Origin: Toxotes chatareus
Lineage: Eukaryota; Chordata; Actinopteri; Toxotidae
Direction of reading: 5' to 3'
NCBI GenBank assembly: GCA_016801885.1
Contig: CM028882.1
Coordinates: 18,927,047-18,991,046, forward strand
Length of the DNA: 64,000 nucleotides
Notes under the pieces: model-generated
Database searches by the model: none
Seen by the model: only the letters and a program-made list of their open reading frames with translations
Told to the model about the DNA's origin: nothing
Position numbers and translations under genes: made by a program
Part shown: in pieces, positions 49,230-62,100 of the stretch
Numbering within the stretch: the first letter of the stretch is position 1
Layout: each line of letters opens with the position of its first letter

Positions 49230-49391
49230 ACGTCGCATCACGTGATTGCACATGGGGGGTGCTGAACCTTTGTAACAATTTATCTACGTACATGTACGCG
49301 ATTTAGGCTTGATTTATATACATTTACATCGAAAAGTATACTTTTCTGTATTCAGGTGTGTGTCTAGTGTTTATTGTGTCTAGCATTCTCT

Positions 49392-49414
49392 TGTGTGTGT
49401 GTGTGTGTGTGTGT
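49392..49414. repeat. (TG)11 microsatellite
   Basis: Perfect TG repeat about 115 bp outside the 5' LTR of the BEL element. Confidence 0.9.
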
Positions 49415-52175
49415 TCTGCCAAGCCCAAGAAAGTGACATATCGGAGCAGCTTCCTGTATCTATAATTCATAGCACAGGCTCTAAACAAAGAACAGAGTGT
49501 TCAGCTCCCATCAGACATGCTACAGGGGAACTGACACGGTTGCTAAAGCCGCAAACAAAATATAGCAGGATAGCGGTGGATAGAAGTGGTATTACAGACT
49601 GTGATAGTAGAAAAGAGCACACAGACTGACAGGCAGGCAGCTGACAGCCACATGTGGAATAAGGGATACTATTTTCTCTCTTTTTCTCTGCGCCTTGATG
49701 GATTTTCTCTGACCCACATTATCAGGAAACAGACAGGCAGACACAAGAACAGGTTCGAATATGACTCAGTGTGCTGTCTACACTGAAACAAAGGCTCTTT
49801 CAACACTGTCCCATATTTCTTTTGTTGTGATAGACACCTGTAATCACCCCATGCTCACTTGGAGGTCAATCATGCAATATTTAGAAACTCAAGCTCCTAT
49901 TATTCTCAGAGGAAATATGCAACATTTATACCTGTTGTCTCTAGAGGTTTGTCTTGGTTTGTCATGAAAAGAAGTTTGTTGTATTAGTCATGCTCACCAT
50001 TCATCTTTGCTAAACAAAGTATCTTGTACCTTTTCTTTCAAACAAAAGGTTTGGGTGGTAATCAGCTCAAATGCTGGCTGTAAGACAAAGATGATTCAAC
50101 ATATACAGTAGTACTGAAATGATTAATAGATTAATACACAGACAGAAAATTAATCATCAGCAATAAATTGTTTACCTTAGCTGTCAAGAAAACATTGCAC
50201 ATATCTGCTGCTTCCAACTTCACCATATCATTATAAATGTAATGTTTTTGGAGTTGCAGAGTGTTGGTCAAGAAAAATAAGACATTTGAAAATGTCGCCT
50301 TTGGCTGTGGGAAATTGTACTTATTTATTTGCTTAATGTTTGTTTGTACAAGGGCAAGTATATGTCATGAAACACTGCCACATACCATCGGACTAATGTG
50401 CAATGCCTAGTCCCTGGATGGGCTTTTAAAATATACAAAACTGAACAGTAAAATGAATGGCATTTTTCACTGTTTTCTGACATCTTCAAGATTTGAGGCT
50501 TAAAACAGATTAGTCAGTATGAGCTGCTGTCTGATCACATCTAAGATCAATAGTGTTTATGGTTCTTCCAAAAGGCCAATTACATACATACAACAATTTT
50601 GTATGGGGAAGGGGGGGTTTCAGATGCTGATAGAAAAAGGACTTTGTTTGATGCATACTGACATATACAATCGGCATATTAATCAAAAGTGGAAATAATT
50701 TGCACACAAATATTTAAACCTGTAGCAAGTTAAAGAAAGCATTGTCTTTCAAAGAAAAAAAATGCGCTGGTTTTCAGCAGTATTTGACAGGCTATCACAT
50801 TTCATACAGTTAAAATCAATGGGACGAATATAGGTAAAATCAATGGGACATGCTGTTGCCTCTGTTTATTCAGTGCACTGAGATGTTGTGATGGTTCCAG
50901 AGGGCCTTCCTTACATCTGCTCATGTGAGCCTTAGTTTCAGCACCTCCATTATTGTGAGACATGTACGTTCAGTAATTAAAATGCTACATATTGTTAATA
51001 GCAGGTGACATATGTGGCGCTCTAAACACACAAATTGTCATGGGCTTTTGCTACCAATGTGATGCCTGCTCCAATTATCACAGACAAATGAGCCAGGCAG
51101 ATGGAGGGTATGTTCATTAAGATATAAAGAAAAACAGAGAGAGGGAGAGGGTAAGAAGAGGTATGTCAGATATTGAAAAAAGAAAGATGAGTGATTACAG
51201 AGATGGCAAGATAATAACAGTAAAAAATGGTGTGGATGTGGCAGTGATGGAGAGGGAAAAGTGGCTTTTTGTAAGTGATGGAAGAATCATTTCTTATCTA
51301 TTCATATGTCACTGTGACTCATCCTTTAGAGCAGCCAAAAATAGCTTTCTCACCAAGTGCACACACAGTATGTTTCTCCTCTCATTCATTCTCTTCAACT
51401 CAAACAGGCAGCAACAATTAGGGGATGCGCCGAACAGAAGGTAGAGGAATAGGAGAAAAGTTGTGTTGTGTGGTGTAGTACAGAAGTAGGAAAGTGTCAG
51501 TGTGCACAATGGAAAGAGAAGTGGGTCTAATAAATGGTTCAGCATCAAAACGTCAAAACTACAGGCTCACTTAAGATTGTTAAGGTTTGTTCACTATAGA
51601 TTGCCACGACCTGCATTACGGTCTGAAAAATGTTTAAAAAAAAAAAAAAAAAAGTTGTTGTTGCTCATACAGAAGCTATATCCTGTCCAGAATCTACAGA
51701 AATAAATATTTACAGTGAAGAGTAATCAAGCTTTTGGCAGCACTGAGGAAAATAAGAAAAGGGACATTTGTCAAAACAAACACAGCAAGAATAAAAAAAA
51801 AAAACTGAATCACCGGCAGGGAGAAGTACAGGGAAATACTTATTTGAGGTCTATAAGCAACATTTACAGTACAGTTCATGCTATTTGAATGGCACCTGAC
51901 TAAGAAAAAAGAAATGTCTGCAAATAGCATGGTGCTTTCACATTGTTTGTTCACACCTCCCACATCTCCTAGATGTAGGGTGCAAACATTGAAAGGAGAC
52001 AAATCACATTAAGCACCTAAAAACTGCCAAACCCTGAATTGGAATGAGTAGAGCTGGCAGTTTATCCGTGGGCAGAGGGAGCTCTGCCTCTGCAGACTAT
52101 TTATCCAAGGCTTACTGTTTACAAGACTTTCAGCTCAACCCTCAAGCCTTTCAACTCTTGAATTCAGGCCATGCC
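49415..52175. other. intron segment between the BEL element and the 52.2-kb transposon remnant
   Basis: Contains one diffuse repeat (50110-50515) and a short duplication of AAAATCAATGGGAC at about 50812-50851. No gene is recognised. Confidence 0.5.
50110..50515 (-). repeat. second copy of the ATTAAT-rich teleost repeat
   Basis: GATTAATAGATTAATACACAG at one side, then GTTGGTCAAGAAAAATAAGAC, ATTTGAAAATGTCGCCTTTG and GGGAAATTGTAC. This appears to be the family at 57985-58165 in the opposite orientation, interrupted near 50320-50450. Confidence 0.45.
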
Positions 52176-53090
52176 CACACCAGTGAGGATACATCTGAAA
52201 AAACCTTAACATGAAATGCAGGTTCCCGACATAATGGCTAACATTTTCTAGTCGGGTTCTAAAATCTTGCTGTCCACATCAAAATCAAATAGCAAAATAT
52301 CTTAAAAATTGCTCTTCTTCCTTCTCTGTTAATTGAATAACAGTGGCAACAAAATGGTGAATTACATCAACTACTGGTGGTAAGGAGTGTGTTTAGAGTT
52401 ATAATTGCTATTCTGATTTCATACTATATGGCTGGTATTTTTTCAGCATCAGCATTTAATGTATTTACGTTGTTTCACATTAAAAGCATTCAAATTCTAA
52501 AACATGGAGCAGTCACAGAAAACACAGAGTATATGTCACTGAGGTTAACGCCAACCATGATCATTCACCAAATATCCTCCTGCAAGACAACGGTCATTTT
52601 TTAATTTATTTATTTAATGCCAGCATATCAGTTTTCGATATTGTAGAGAGTAACAGAACAAAAAGGCACAGCCACAGTGAGTTGTTAGAGGAAGAGCTGC
52701 AGGCAACAGGCTGTACACCTCCAACTTCTCAGCAAGGTAAACAGCTTCTGGTACAGTGCTGTGTTGTGTGTTTAGATGACGTGTGCTGAGCACAGCACAA
52801 AACCAGATCACAGTCGCTCAAGGCTGATTATTGGCAAAAATTATATTTTTTTTGTCTGCACTGCACCAGTTGCTCTTCAGTTGTATTCCTTGTCAAAGTA
52901 AATGCTCGCGGAGTATTAAACCACACTTGTTGTTACCACCAGTAACCAGCTTTAGTCTACTCATTGATTGCTAAAGAGGTGTAGGTTTTACCATGTCCAC
53001 ACTACAAATGTGAGACCACATTTTCAATTTATCCACTCTGAAGAGACAATTCCACAAATGTAATGTCCACATTTATAAGTTACTGGTGTG
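52176..53090. mobile_element. probable degenerate DNA transposon with nested inverted repeats
   Basis: The outer ends are CACACCAGT (52176-52184) and ACTGGTGTG (53082-53090). An inner inverted pair is TACTGGTGGTAA (52372-52383) and TTACCACCAGTA (52933-52944). The text between resembles a GTCCACAC-rich non-autonomous fish transposon. There is no open reading frame, and the boundaries are uncertain. Confidence 0.4.
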
Positions 53091-53960
53091 TTTGGTATTA
53101 ACAGATCATCACCTTCTATCAACCTGTAAGAGATTAAGTTTATTGTAGTGGAAAATAACTGATATTTCTACCCTAAAATTATCTAAAATTATAGAACATT
53201 TCCTAAAATTCATCCCTGGGTCTTTTTTAAATCCAAAATAAATCTTCGTGTTTAAGAGCATCTAAATGAAGAAGCTTGACGTTGCAGAGCCAGGGAGAAT
53301 GGCGACACTCAACAGCACAAGCGCCAAGATAAACAAGCCAAGGAACACGAGCCGTGTGTGAGCCGTAACAAGATGATTATGGTGGTGGCAGCTAGTTACC
53401 GCTGCCTGATATGGAGAAAGAGGGAAGATGCCTTGTCATGTACCAGCCTCTGCTGCCAAGCCCCTAAACTCTGTCTACTTCCCAAAAGGACTAGGAAATG
53501 ATGTTCTAACTGAAGAGCTGCCACTATGAAAAAGCTGTAACAGCTAGGTATTGAATGCATGATGTGAACTAATATTAGATATATCCATGTGAGATTCTGG
53601 CTCTTTTTGCATATGGCATCCAGACGCACACCGGTGATCAAAAAAGTTTTACACGTCAAAACTCAAAGTTTCTTTGTTCAAACTTCATGTTCACCTCTGA
53701 AACTGCTTACTACAACGTCGTCTGAAAAAGCTGTGTCAAACTTTAATTTTCTAAATGTGTGTGGGGTGGCTTAAATTAAAGCTGAAGCTAGGTAACATCT
53801 TGTAGTGTGTGTCTTGACTAACCATTGGTGCGCCAGGTTCTGGGATAAGTGGTACTCAACCCCTTCAGCCAAAGCCTCCATTTTGAAACAGTATGCATTT
53901 TAATGTATTAGGTTGGCAAAAGGTTGGAGTGGGGGTCATGGGCGACTGAGCTGTGTGTGG

Positions 53961-54061
<101 letters not shown>

Positions 54062-56389
54062 AAAGAGAGAGAGAGTGCTTGTACAAGACGAGTAACGGCT
54101 GCTATTCACAACTGTAAGGCCTGTTTTTTCCACTGTGTGGCAGAGCTAGAAGATTGCCAAGGCACCCAGCCTATGCCCCCATGGTATGTAGACAGTGTCG
54201 TTCTCATACACAAGGAGAGAGGGGAGATGTGTGAAATGTGTGTGTGTGTGTGTTTGTGCTGAGAGAAAGACAGATAATGAGAGAGTGACAGTTAGGGAGA
54301 GTTTACAGTACAGCTTGCAGGAGACAACATGGGCTGCCCCTCTAATAAACCAAAAACATTTCATCACTAACCAGCAGCTCACATTCAGACATGAATCTGA
54401 GGTCATGATAAGAGACTATTATGTTTTCCATTTCTTTGCAGTGCTATTCAGTCCATGCCAAAATGAGGAGTCAGTGCACCGAGCAGCACTCATTGGAAGA
54501 ACCAAAAATCGGCATCATGTGTTTGATCATGTTTTGTTCCATTGTCCCATTTACTTATTCATTAATCAGACATTTACTGATTTAAATCATAACTTTGAAC
54601 ATTTTTGCCTGTATTTTATTTTATATTTATTTTATTTAGGGAAAAGTTCTTGTACAACACTTTGTGTTTAGACAGAATTTTCATTTCATTTGAGAAGGTA
54701 GATACCCTCTGTCAAATGAAAAAAAGGAGTTTTGCAGAAAATCATGTTTTTATTTCTTGCAATAAAGTTTTGTCTACACAGGAGGTTTCAGCTGTGTCTT
54801 TTTGCATCTAATGGAACAGACACACTTCTATTTTGATGATCACAGGAACAATATAGGAACAATATTTGGTGTTTCTCTCATGCTTTACTCTCATAGCCGC
54901 AACCCAAATTGTTTTCTTTAAACTTCAAGACTATTTTCTTCAGTTTTACGTGCGTAACCGCAGTGATTGTGTATTCTGCTCTGAGCCCTGCCAAAACTCA
55001 GGAGACCTACACTCAATACTGTGCCTCGACAAATCCTGTGCAGACACTGAGAACTGAAGCTGTTGCTGTGCCTCTGCTAAGCTGCTACGTTCACAATGCT
55101 CCCTGTGTAGACATGGTCTAAGGCATCAAAATACATCTGTAACAAACCTCAGGTTTTGCATCTGCATTGCTATCAAAACTCTCAAGAGATATCCAGCCCT
55201 ATTCCAAATACGTCACTCTGAATCTAAAGCAATACTTTACCTTTCAACAAAACAGTCAAATACCAGTGTAACATCAAAGGGGCTGGGTGTTGAGTAAGAC
55301 ACTGGTGACAATTTGTTGATACAGGCAGAGGAAGCACTCTGTGCCCTATCATTGCATGTCGGATGACAACAGTGCCAGGCTCCAACCCACTCATTATAAT
55401 CATTATTTCAAGGAAGGGAAGAGGCCTATGGCTCATATCCTTTCATTGCCATCATATCCAGTCACAGCGCAACGTAAGCACACAAAGACAACTGCTGTCA
55501 ACATGAAATGCACCACAATTCTGAAAACAAAAGAATGCTACAACAATCAAAACACAAACTACATGAATAAACATCCAAACCTGTTCATGAAGTGATAACA
55601 CGTCTGCATTATTTCAAATATTTGGCATTTTCATGAAACACCCCAGGATTTTTACTCCGTGTATGCCTATCAGCCAACTTTCACTGCAATGAATGGATGT
55701 GATTTGGCTCTGTGCGTCTGCAATCAATGCGACTTGTTTAAACTGAAATAGATTTCTCACCCGAGCATAGTTCAGCCAAGAGGCAGAGCAGTCTCTCTAA
55801 AATAAACTCCAACTAAAAACTGAAATGAAGATAGAAAAAAAAACACACACATGCTGAAACACACATGCTGAAACACACATCTGAAAATCACAGTCTTAAG
55901 CACTCTTTTACCATCGCTACCGGCTATGGCAAAATGGCACCACATTATCAGAGGATTAATGATTATTTCACAAATTGGGTGTGAAACAAAACAGGCTGAA
56001 TAATGAGAGAGAAATAAAAGCTGATCACAGGAGTGGGAGATGTGAGAATAAAAGAGGGATGCTAAATCAGTGAGATTTAAATGGGAGTTGCAGTTGGATT
56101 TGTGGGGTTGATGGCTTCCCTATCTGGGTGTCAAGCATGTACCGTGGGTGTGCTAAACAACATCCAAACATCCCCAAATCCCCAGGCGCCTTTTGAGAGG
56201 CAAAAGAATCTGGGAAAGGGACTGGCGGAGGAAAACACAAGTGGAGGTTAAGGGGGAGGTGGGCTGGGTGGAAGAGGGAGATATAGAGAGTGTGTAATAG
56301 GGAGAGAGAATCAATGGGCACCCCCAGAGCAAATAAAAGCCATGACATCATCGTATGGCAAGGAGCAAGGAGTGGGGTGGCGAAGAGTT

Positions 56390-56402
56390 GGGGGGGGGGG
56401 GG
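56390..56402. repeat. G13 homopolymer in a purine-rich block
   Basis: Thirteen G in a row inside a GA-rich stretch (about 56220-56610). Confidence 0.9.
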
Positions 56403-57984
56403 AGAAGGGAGAGACGAGAGCACCCACAGTCACCCATTCTGCCTCTCGGGGCCCATCCTCTGGAATGGATAAGAGCCGAACAATGTGCTCTCAATGAATG
56501 GGATCCGAAATCCCACAGAAGAAAAACAAATCACCAGTGGGAAAGGGGGAGGGCGAGGGAGAGATGGAGAAAGAGACAGAGAGGGATGGAGAGAGAAAGG
56601 GAGACCCTTAAAAAGATGTGCCCACAAAGCAACAAAGCATCTTGGGACATGTAGAGCAAGGCAAGTAGAGATTGAGACAAAGCTGTCTTTGTCCTTTCTG
56701 GCTGGTGGGTGGTTTGGTGTAAAGGATTTGAACGTGGTGGTATTTACATCAGAGCACTCCAATATATTGATCGGGCCATGTAATCCCTCAAATAATAAAT
56801 GAAAAGGCTGGATCTACTCTGGGTGTGATGTTTGTTTGGTCTACATGACAAGAGCATGTGGGAGGCAGCAACTGGGCTTTACGTAACTCGTCAGGGGAGC
56901 TTCGAGTTGCGTTCAAAGTTTGGCCTGCTGCTCGTGATGCCGGTTTGAGACACGTGAGGCAGGGAGGGATGTTCAGGAGGGGAGCCTCTGATCACAGCAC
57001 CTCCTCGCAGAAGTCAAAATGGGACGTTTAATTGCATTCCTCATCACACAGTGTTAATAAATAAAGTCATAGCTTTCACCGGGAGGGCTCAATACGCGTG
57101 TGAGTTGTTGTGCGCTTTCAAACAAAGATCTTCCGTTCCTCCGTGATTACAGCACTGGCGCTGTAAGCCAGAAGAGAGAAAATAAATTAGAATCACAAGA
57201 AGAGAAGTCTTTCATGTCTGATGCTTTGATAACTAAAACAAGCAGGTTTCACACAAACTAGAATTAGTTGGCTTACTATTCGGAGCTAGCTAGGGACAAC
57301 TTGACACAATGATTTCAAACAACAAATCAAAGATTCACTCACGAGTAAGTCCCCAATAAAAGAAAGTGAAGAAAGAACTGTATTATGACATTTATTTTGG
57401 GATTAATAAAAAAAGGAAGATGCTAGAAAAAGAAGAAGAGCATCAGCTGAGGTAGAACCATGCAAATGTGAAAGACTGCTGCTACACTCTGATCTGGCAG
57501 AAGTACGATCTTTCTGACAGTTCAGAAGCACTTGTGTATGAATGAGCACAATTAACAGCAGGGTTTCTATGATGCTCACAGACACTCCTCCTATGAGAAA
57601 TTTGAAACAAGATACAGCTGGAGCTTTAAGTCCCACATTTACTGAGAGCTTACTGATCTACTTTGGCATCATTTCCACCAAGAACAACTGTTTGGGAGAG
57701 AAAAATAAAGTTATTTTCTCTTTTCAGCCACAAAAATGGACAGTTGACAAACTGCAGTTTCAATATATTGATTTGGCTGCATGTGTGACATTCAACAAAG
57801 ACCCATGTGCAGTTAAGATGCTTTTCAGTTTTATTTGGATTGAAAAAACAAATATAGTGTAGTTCAAATAAGAGACCAAACAATAACCAAGCTTCTCAGT
57901 CAAAAGGCTATTAGTATACTGTAATTACCTGGAGCCAAACACTGAATATCCAAATGCTGGCCCAACCTTTGGTCACCCTGGAAT

Positions 57985-58165
57985 AAAGCTGCAACTTATA
58001 ATTATATTAATTAGTGATTAACTTTTGTACTGATTTTTGAACAATCAATATCAGAAAGTATCAGAAATTGAGAAAAATGCTCATTACAATTTTCTGGAAC
58101 CCTAAAGTGACATCTACAAATTGCTCATTTTGACCAATTAACAGTCCAAAAAACTTATTTTTATT
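57985..58165 (+). repeat. teleost interspersed repeat (GCTGCAACT...ATTAAT family)
   Basis: It begins GCTGCAACTTATAATTATAT and continues with ATCAGAAA and AAATTGAG stretches and then CCTAAAGTGACATCT. This is the decayed form of a repeat with ATTAAT-rich ends that is very common in fish. Confidence 0.5.
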
Positions 58166-58875
58166 ACTTTTATCAAAATGCCACTAGTCATTTAATCACT
58201 TTAGTGTCCTATCAAGTGCAAAACCAAAACTGTCCTTGCTTTTAGCTGAATGTTCAGGGGCCATAGGAGAAACACAAGAAAGATCTGTTTGGAGTTTTGT
58301 CTTAAAGCTGCATTAAGTTTTTTTCCCCCATTTTGTGGTTTGAAACTCAAAAGAGCTTTGCTTTATCAATTTTCATCAAGTCTGTCTGAAGCTATCAGCT
58401 ACAGATATTCTTTGAAGTCTGAGCCAGCATGTAGAAGATGCATTAGCTCACTAGCTCTTACCCCCATGCCTTTGTGGCCTAGCATGTCCACAATAAATAT
58501 TGAAATCAGCGGTGGCTGCCTTGCAAGTGGATGTTCTGTATTATAAATGTCACCCTACCCTTGGTCTGTAGAGCAGTGGCTCATTCTAATGCCACAGGAC
58601 AGAGACACAGAAGTGAGAGAGAGAGAGACACCACGACTGGCAAGGAAAGTCAACGTTCAGACTCATTAAAGTGACATCAGAGTGTCTACTTGCATGTTTA
58701 TGAATAAAAAGGAAAATGGATACTGTGGAGAAAGACAGATAAAATGATAGTGAGGGACACAAAAGGAGAGAACAGAGAGAGAGAGAGGGAGTAAGAAAAT
58801 GAGCAAGCCCCCCGTTTTAGAGTACAGTATCAGAACAGGCACGGTTGATTGTAGCCCATTATTGTGTAGCTAAAT

Positions 58876-59150
58876 CAGTGGTTCTCAAATGTGGGTCACA
58901 AAATGATTGTGAAGTTTCCTGAGATGATCAACATGATCAGAGAGAAGAAGAAAAACATGTTGCTGCTCCTTATTTACTGGGAACTCTTTTCTTTTCTCAT
59001 AAAAATACAATACAATACAATAATTACCCAACCTGAAAAGGTAAAAATAACTCCTTCTTAAGGTGCACACAGCTAGTGGAACTATGTAACCTTTGAACAT
59101 GAGCTGACTTTCATGTCTCATTTACAAGCCAAAAAGGTTGGGAACCACTG
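58876..59150. mobile_element. hAT-type MITE (275 bp)
   Basis: Terminal inverted repeats CAGTGGTTCTCAAA (left) and CAGTGGTTCCCAAC (right, reverse complement), the classic hAT/Charlie-like end. It is flanked by 8-bp duplications AGCTAAAT (58868-58875) and AGCTAGAT (59151-59158), 7 of 8 matching. It is too short to encode a transposase, so it is non-autonomous. Confidence 0.8.
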
Positions 59151-62100
59151 AGCTAGATGACTCTCCTCTTGCAGCCAATGCCCTATAAAGGCTCCTGGAA
59201 CTTTCCTCCACGTGATGTGGGATGCCTGCCTGTTGCATAATGCTGGAATAAGGTAGTTCTTATAATGTCGACTGTAGTCCATGACGGTTCCCACAGGCAC
59301 TATCTAGCTTTCCCCCCAAATGATTTATCAATCCGGCATTTTAAAACAAAGACAGATTGTGGCAGCTGCTTCAAGTGCTGCTGAGAATATGATATCCACT
59401 CAGTCTTTCTCCATCAGACATTGAATTTGTTCTTTTATGCCTGTCACTGCCCCTGGAGGTTTGTACCGCACAAATTAATGGTGCAACTAATTTTATTATT
59501 AAAGGTTAGCTGCTGATTCTTTGGCCAAATGTTGTAAAATATGGCCAACAGCCCTGTAAATGTTTACCTCAATCATATACTGAAGTAGCAGACACCAGAA
59601 TCTACACAACTAATAATATCATTTCTTTCTTGCATAATTCTTGTGCAGAATATTTTAAGGCCTCCAAAGCATAAGACCCTAATCAGCACCAAAATGATGT
59701 GAAGCTGAAACTCAGAAACTCAAAAATTTAGCGGAAAGGAGACGTGTGTGTGTTAAACACTCCAGCAGCCAAGAGAAGAAGGTACGCACGCACCAGGTAC
59801 TGGGCAGAAAGCCACCCACTGGCTTTTTTTAGTAGCTTTTCTCCAAGCACAGTTTCATCCCACAGCGACCAAACCTCTGTAAACAGCACACCTCAGAATT
59901 AAATTGGGCAGATTGTGTACTTATATTTCAAGGTCTGTGCAGTTGAAAGAGCACTAAATATGGTCGTCTGTAGTGTAGATAGTGTGCTTAGCAAAAAGCC
60001 TCTTAAAATACAGATAAAAGCAGATTCCTGGTGCTTTTTTGTGTGTTGATGAATGGGCACATTCTGCAAATCATTAATAACTGCAACTGTAACTGCCTGA
60101 AGTGAGGAGACAACCCATATATACTGCTACTATTACTACTACTGCATATGCTGAAATTGACTCCTGCCATCACTCCACACTTCGCATGTCCCACAGTGAA
60201 TTGCAAGAACAACAGATCCACCACTCTCCTCCACGTTTCATCTTTGTTGTCACCTCCACATCCTTCTCTTCATCTTCATCCTCTCCCAATGTCATCTTTC
60301 TGTCGTCATTCTCATTCTGTTTTCGTCTTCTTTCCTCTATTTTTTGTCCTTCCTCTCACCTTCCTCTGCATCCTCATCTTACGTCTGTCCCATGCTCAGC
60401 TCCTGTTTCTTTTCTTTTTTTTTCCCTCTGACAACAGATCACTTAAGTCCTTTTCTGTCTCAGCTGCCTATCCTTCGGAATAACAAACAAGCTATGCAAC
60501 AGGTCTCACATCATACCTACACTGAGTGAGGCCATTTCCACCGGTCCTTATGAGCATAAACTAGAGTTGTCACTCTTAAAACATTAAGGGGTGGGTGTGA
60601 GGACATTTACCTGTGTGCAGCTATACTGCAGTGCTTCCACAGTACATCAACTTTCCACTGAACCTGATACAAATTCAGTTTAGGGAAACAGGAGCTCCCC
60701 TGGGTGGGATGACTGCTGCGTGGAAGCCGAAACAGTGATCTATACTTTCAATATATGTTGTTAGTGCAGACGTTTTGGAGGCAGAGGGGGATTTTTTTTT
60801 TTTTTTTTTTTTTTTTAATGAAAGAAAAATTTCATAAAAACGAAAAAATGAAATATCCATTCATTTCTCTAAATATACATCTCCTCCACTGCACTGTAGA
60901 TATACTGTATGTCACATATTGTTCGCTGAAGAAAATGTGAAGCTCCCTGGCAGTCCTCCTCGTCCTCCTCCTCCTCTTCAGGGAGAGTGCTAATGAAGCA
61001 GGAGGCTGGTCAGATGGGAGAGTCTCTAACTCTCCATTTGGGTTCCAAGCAATCAATAATATACAGACGGCCACCCTCGCCTTCCTTTCCTTCTTTTTCA
61101 TTTTCTTTCCTTTATCCTCTTCATCTTCATTATTTTACTCCCTATGTCCTTTTTTTATTTGTTTTCACCTCCTCCCCCTTATTTCCTTACATCCCTCCTT
61201 CCCTCCCCTGTCCTCTGTCACCTTTAATCCTCTAATTTCTCCTATATGCCTTTCTCTCTCTTTTAGACAGTTAGCAGTGAGGGTGTTATAAATCTGCACT
61301 GTAATTAGTATGGCACTTGCAGCTGAATTTCATTTCTATTCACAACTAATTTACTTCTCAGTCATCGCAGTGTTTTGACATTCAAGAAGTTGCACTGAGC
61401 AATTCTCAGCAAGTTTGGAAGAAAACAAACTTACTATAATCAGAAAACACCAATGGATGGAAATTTAAAGAGAAAAAAAAGCCTGTGCACACTCAAACTG
61501 CCTTAATACAAAGTTAAAAAAGGTAGGCTATCCTATCCATCTCTCAGACGCTTTAATGCCCAGGGGCTGCTTTCTAACCTCTGAGACAACAGTGCCCCCT
61601 GCAGCTCACCAGAGGACGTACACCTCAGTATAATTCGTTGAAGTTGATCCCTCCACACTTTGAACCAGCCTTGTTTTAGCCCCCCAGCTATCTCCTCCCA
61701 CAAGGGGAATTGTGTAAGTGGATTTAAATAAATTAATGCCTCTTTTGCTAGCCTAGAGAAAACACAGCAGAAAATAGTCCAAAACAAAAAGCATTCCAAC
61801 TGCTGTCGCGTTCACAAAGATAAAGAAAAACATATATTTTTTCTAGCTCATGCCTATAGGCCCACATTTAAGAAGGCAGCAATTTGAATATGTCATGCCT
61901 AATTCCACGTTTAGGCTGAGCCGGCATTCTCTAGGGACTGAATACAAAGCAGCATGCAAGAAAGACACTTGACTAGTCAGCTGGAACAACACTATCCAGA
62001 CTTGGGGGATAATCAGTCCCCACCATTTTATGACAAAAACTGCTTTAAAAGAAACCAGTGAAACGCCTGAGTGTCAAAACTAAAATTTTCAGCATCCACG

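Larger units (their letters stand above)
42551..49277 (-). mobile_element. BEL/Pao LTR retrotransposon, near full length, coding region broken
   Basis: A 6,727-bp element in the commd10 intron, oriented like the gene. Two LTRs start TGTTA and end TAACA in sense. A 17-nt primer-binding site complementary to the 3' end of tRNA-Tyr lies 3 nt inside the 5' LTR. The order gag, zinc knuckles, aspartic protease, reverse transcriptase, RNase H, integrase, integrase C-terminal domain is that of BEL/Pao (ICTV Belpaoviridae), and the protein motifs fit that group rather than Gypsy or Copia. The flanks are ATTTG (42546-42550) and ATTTA (49278-49282), a probable 5-bp target duplication with one change. 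No envelope gene is seen. The reading frame changes many times, two isolated in-frame stops occur at 45856-45858 and 45142-45144, and part of the integrase N-terminus is deleted, so the copy is not autonomous. Confidence 0.95.
48548..49277 (-). repeat. 5' LTR of the BEL/Pao element (730 bp)
   Basis: In sense it runs from 49277 (TGTTACAAAGG) to 48548 (CCTACCTAACA). It aligns over its full length with 42551-43247. It is 33 bp longer because of a CA-repeat difference (7 bp), an A-run difference (13 bp) and a 13-bp segment near 49166 missing from the other copy. About 18 substitutions separate the two, mostly transitions. It carries a TGACGTCA palindrome, a CACGTG box and an AATAAA signal. Being next to the primer-binding site, it is the upstream LTR. 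Confidence 0.95.

Noticed and set aside
61533..61799. 88-codon minus-strand frame with protein-like look
   Set aside because: No domain recognised, no splice context, and part of the text (CAGTGCCCCCTGCAG) looks like dispersed repeat sequence.
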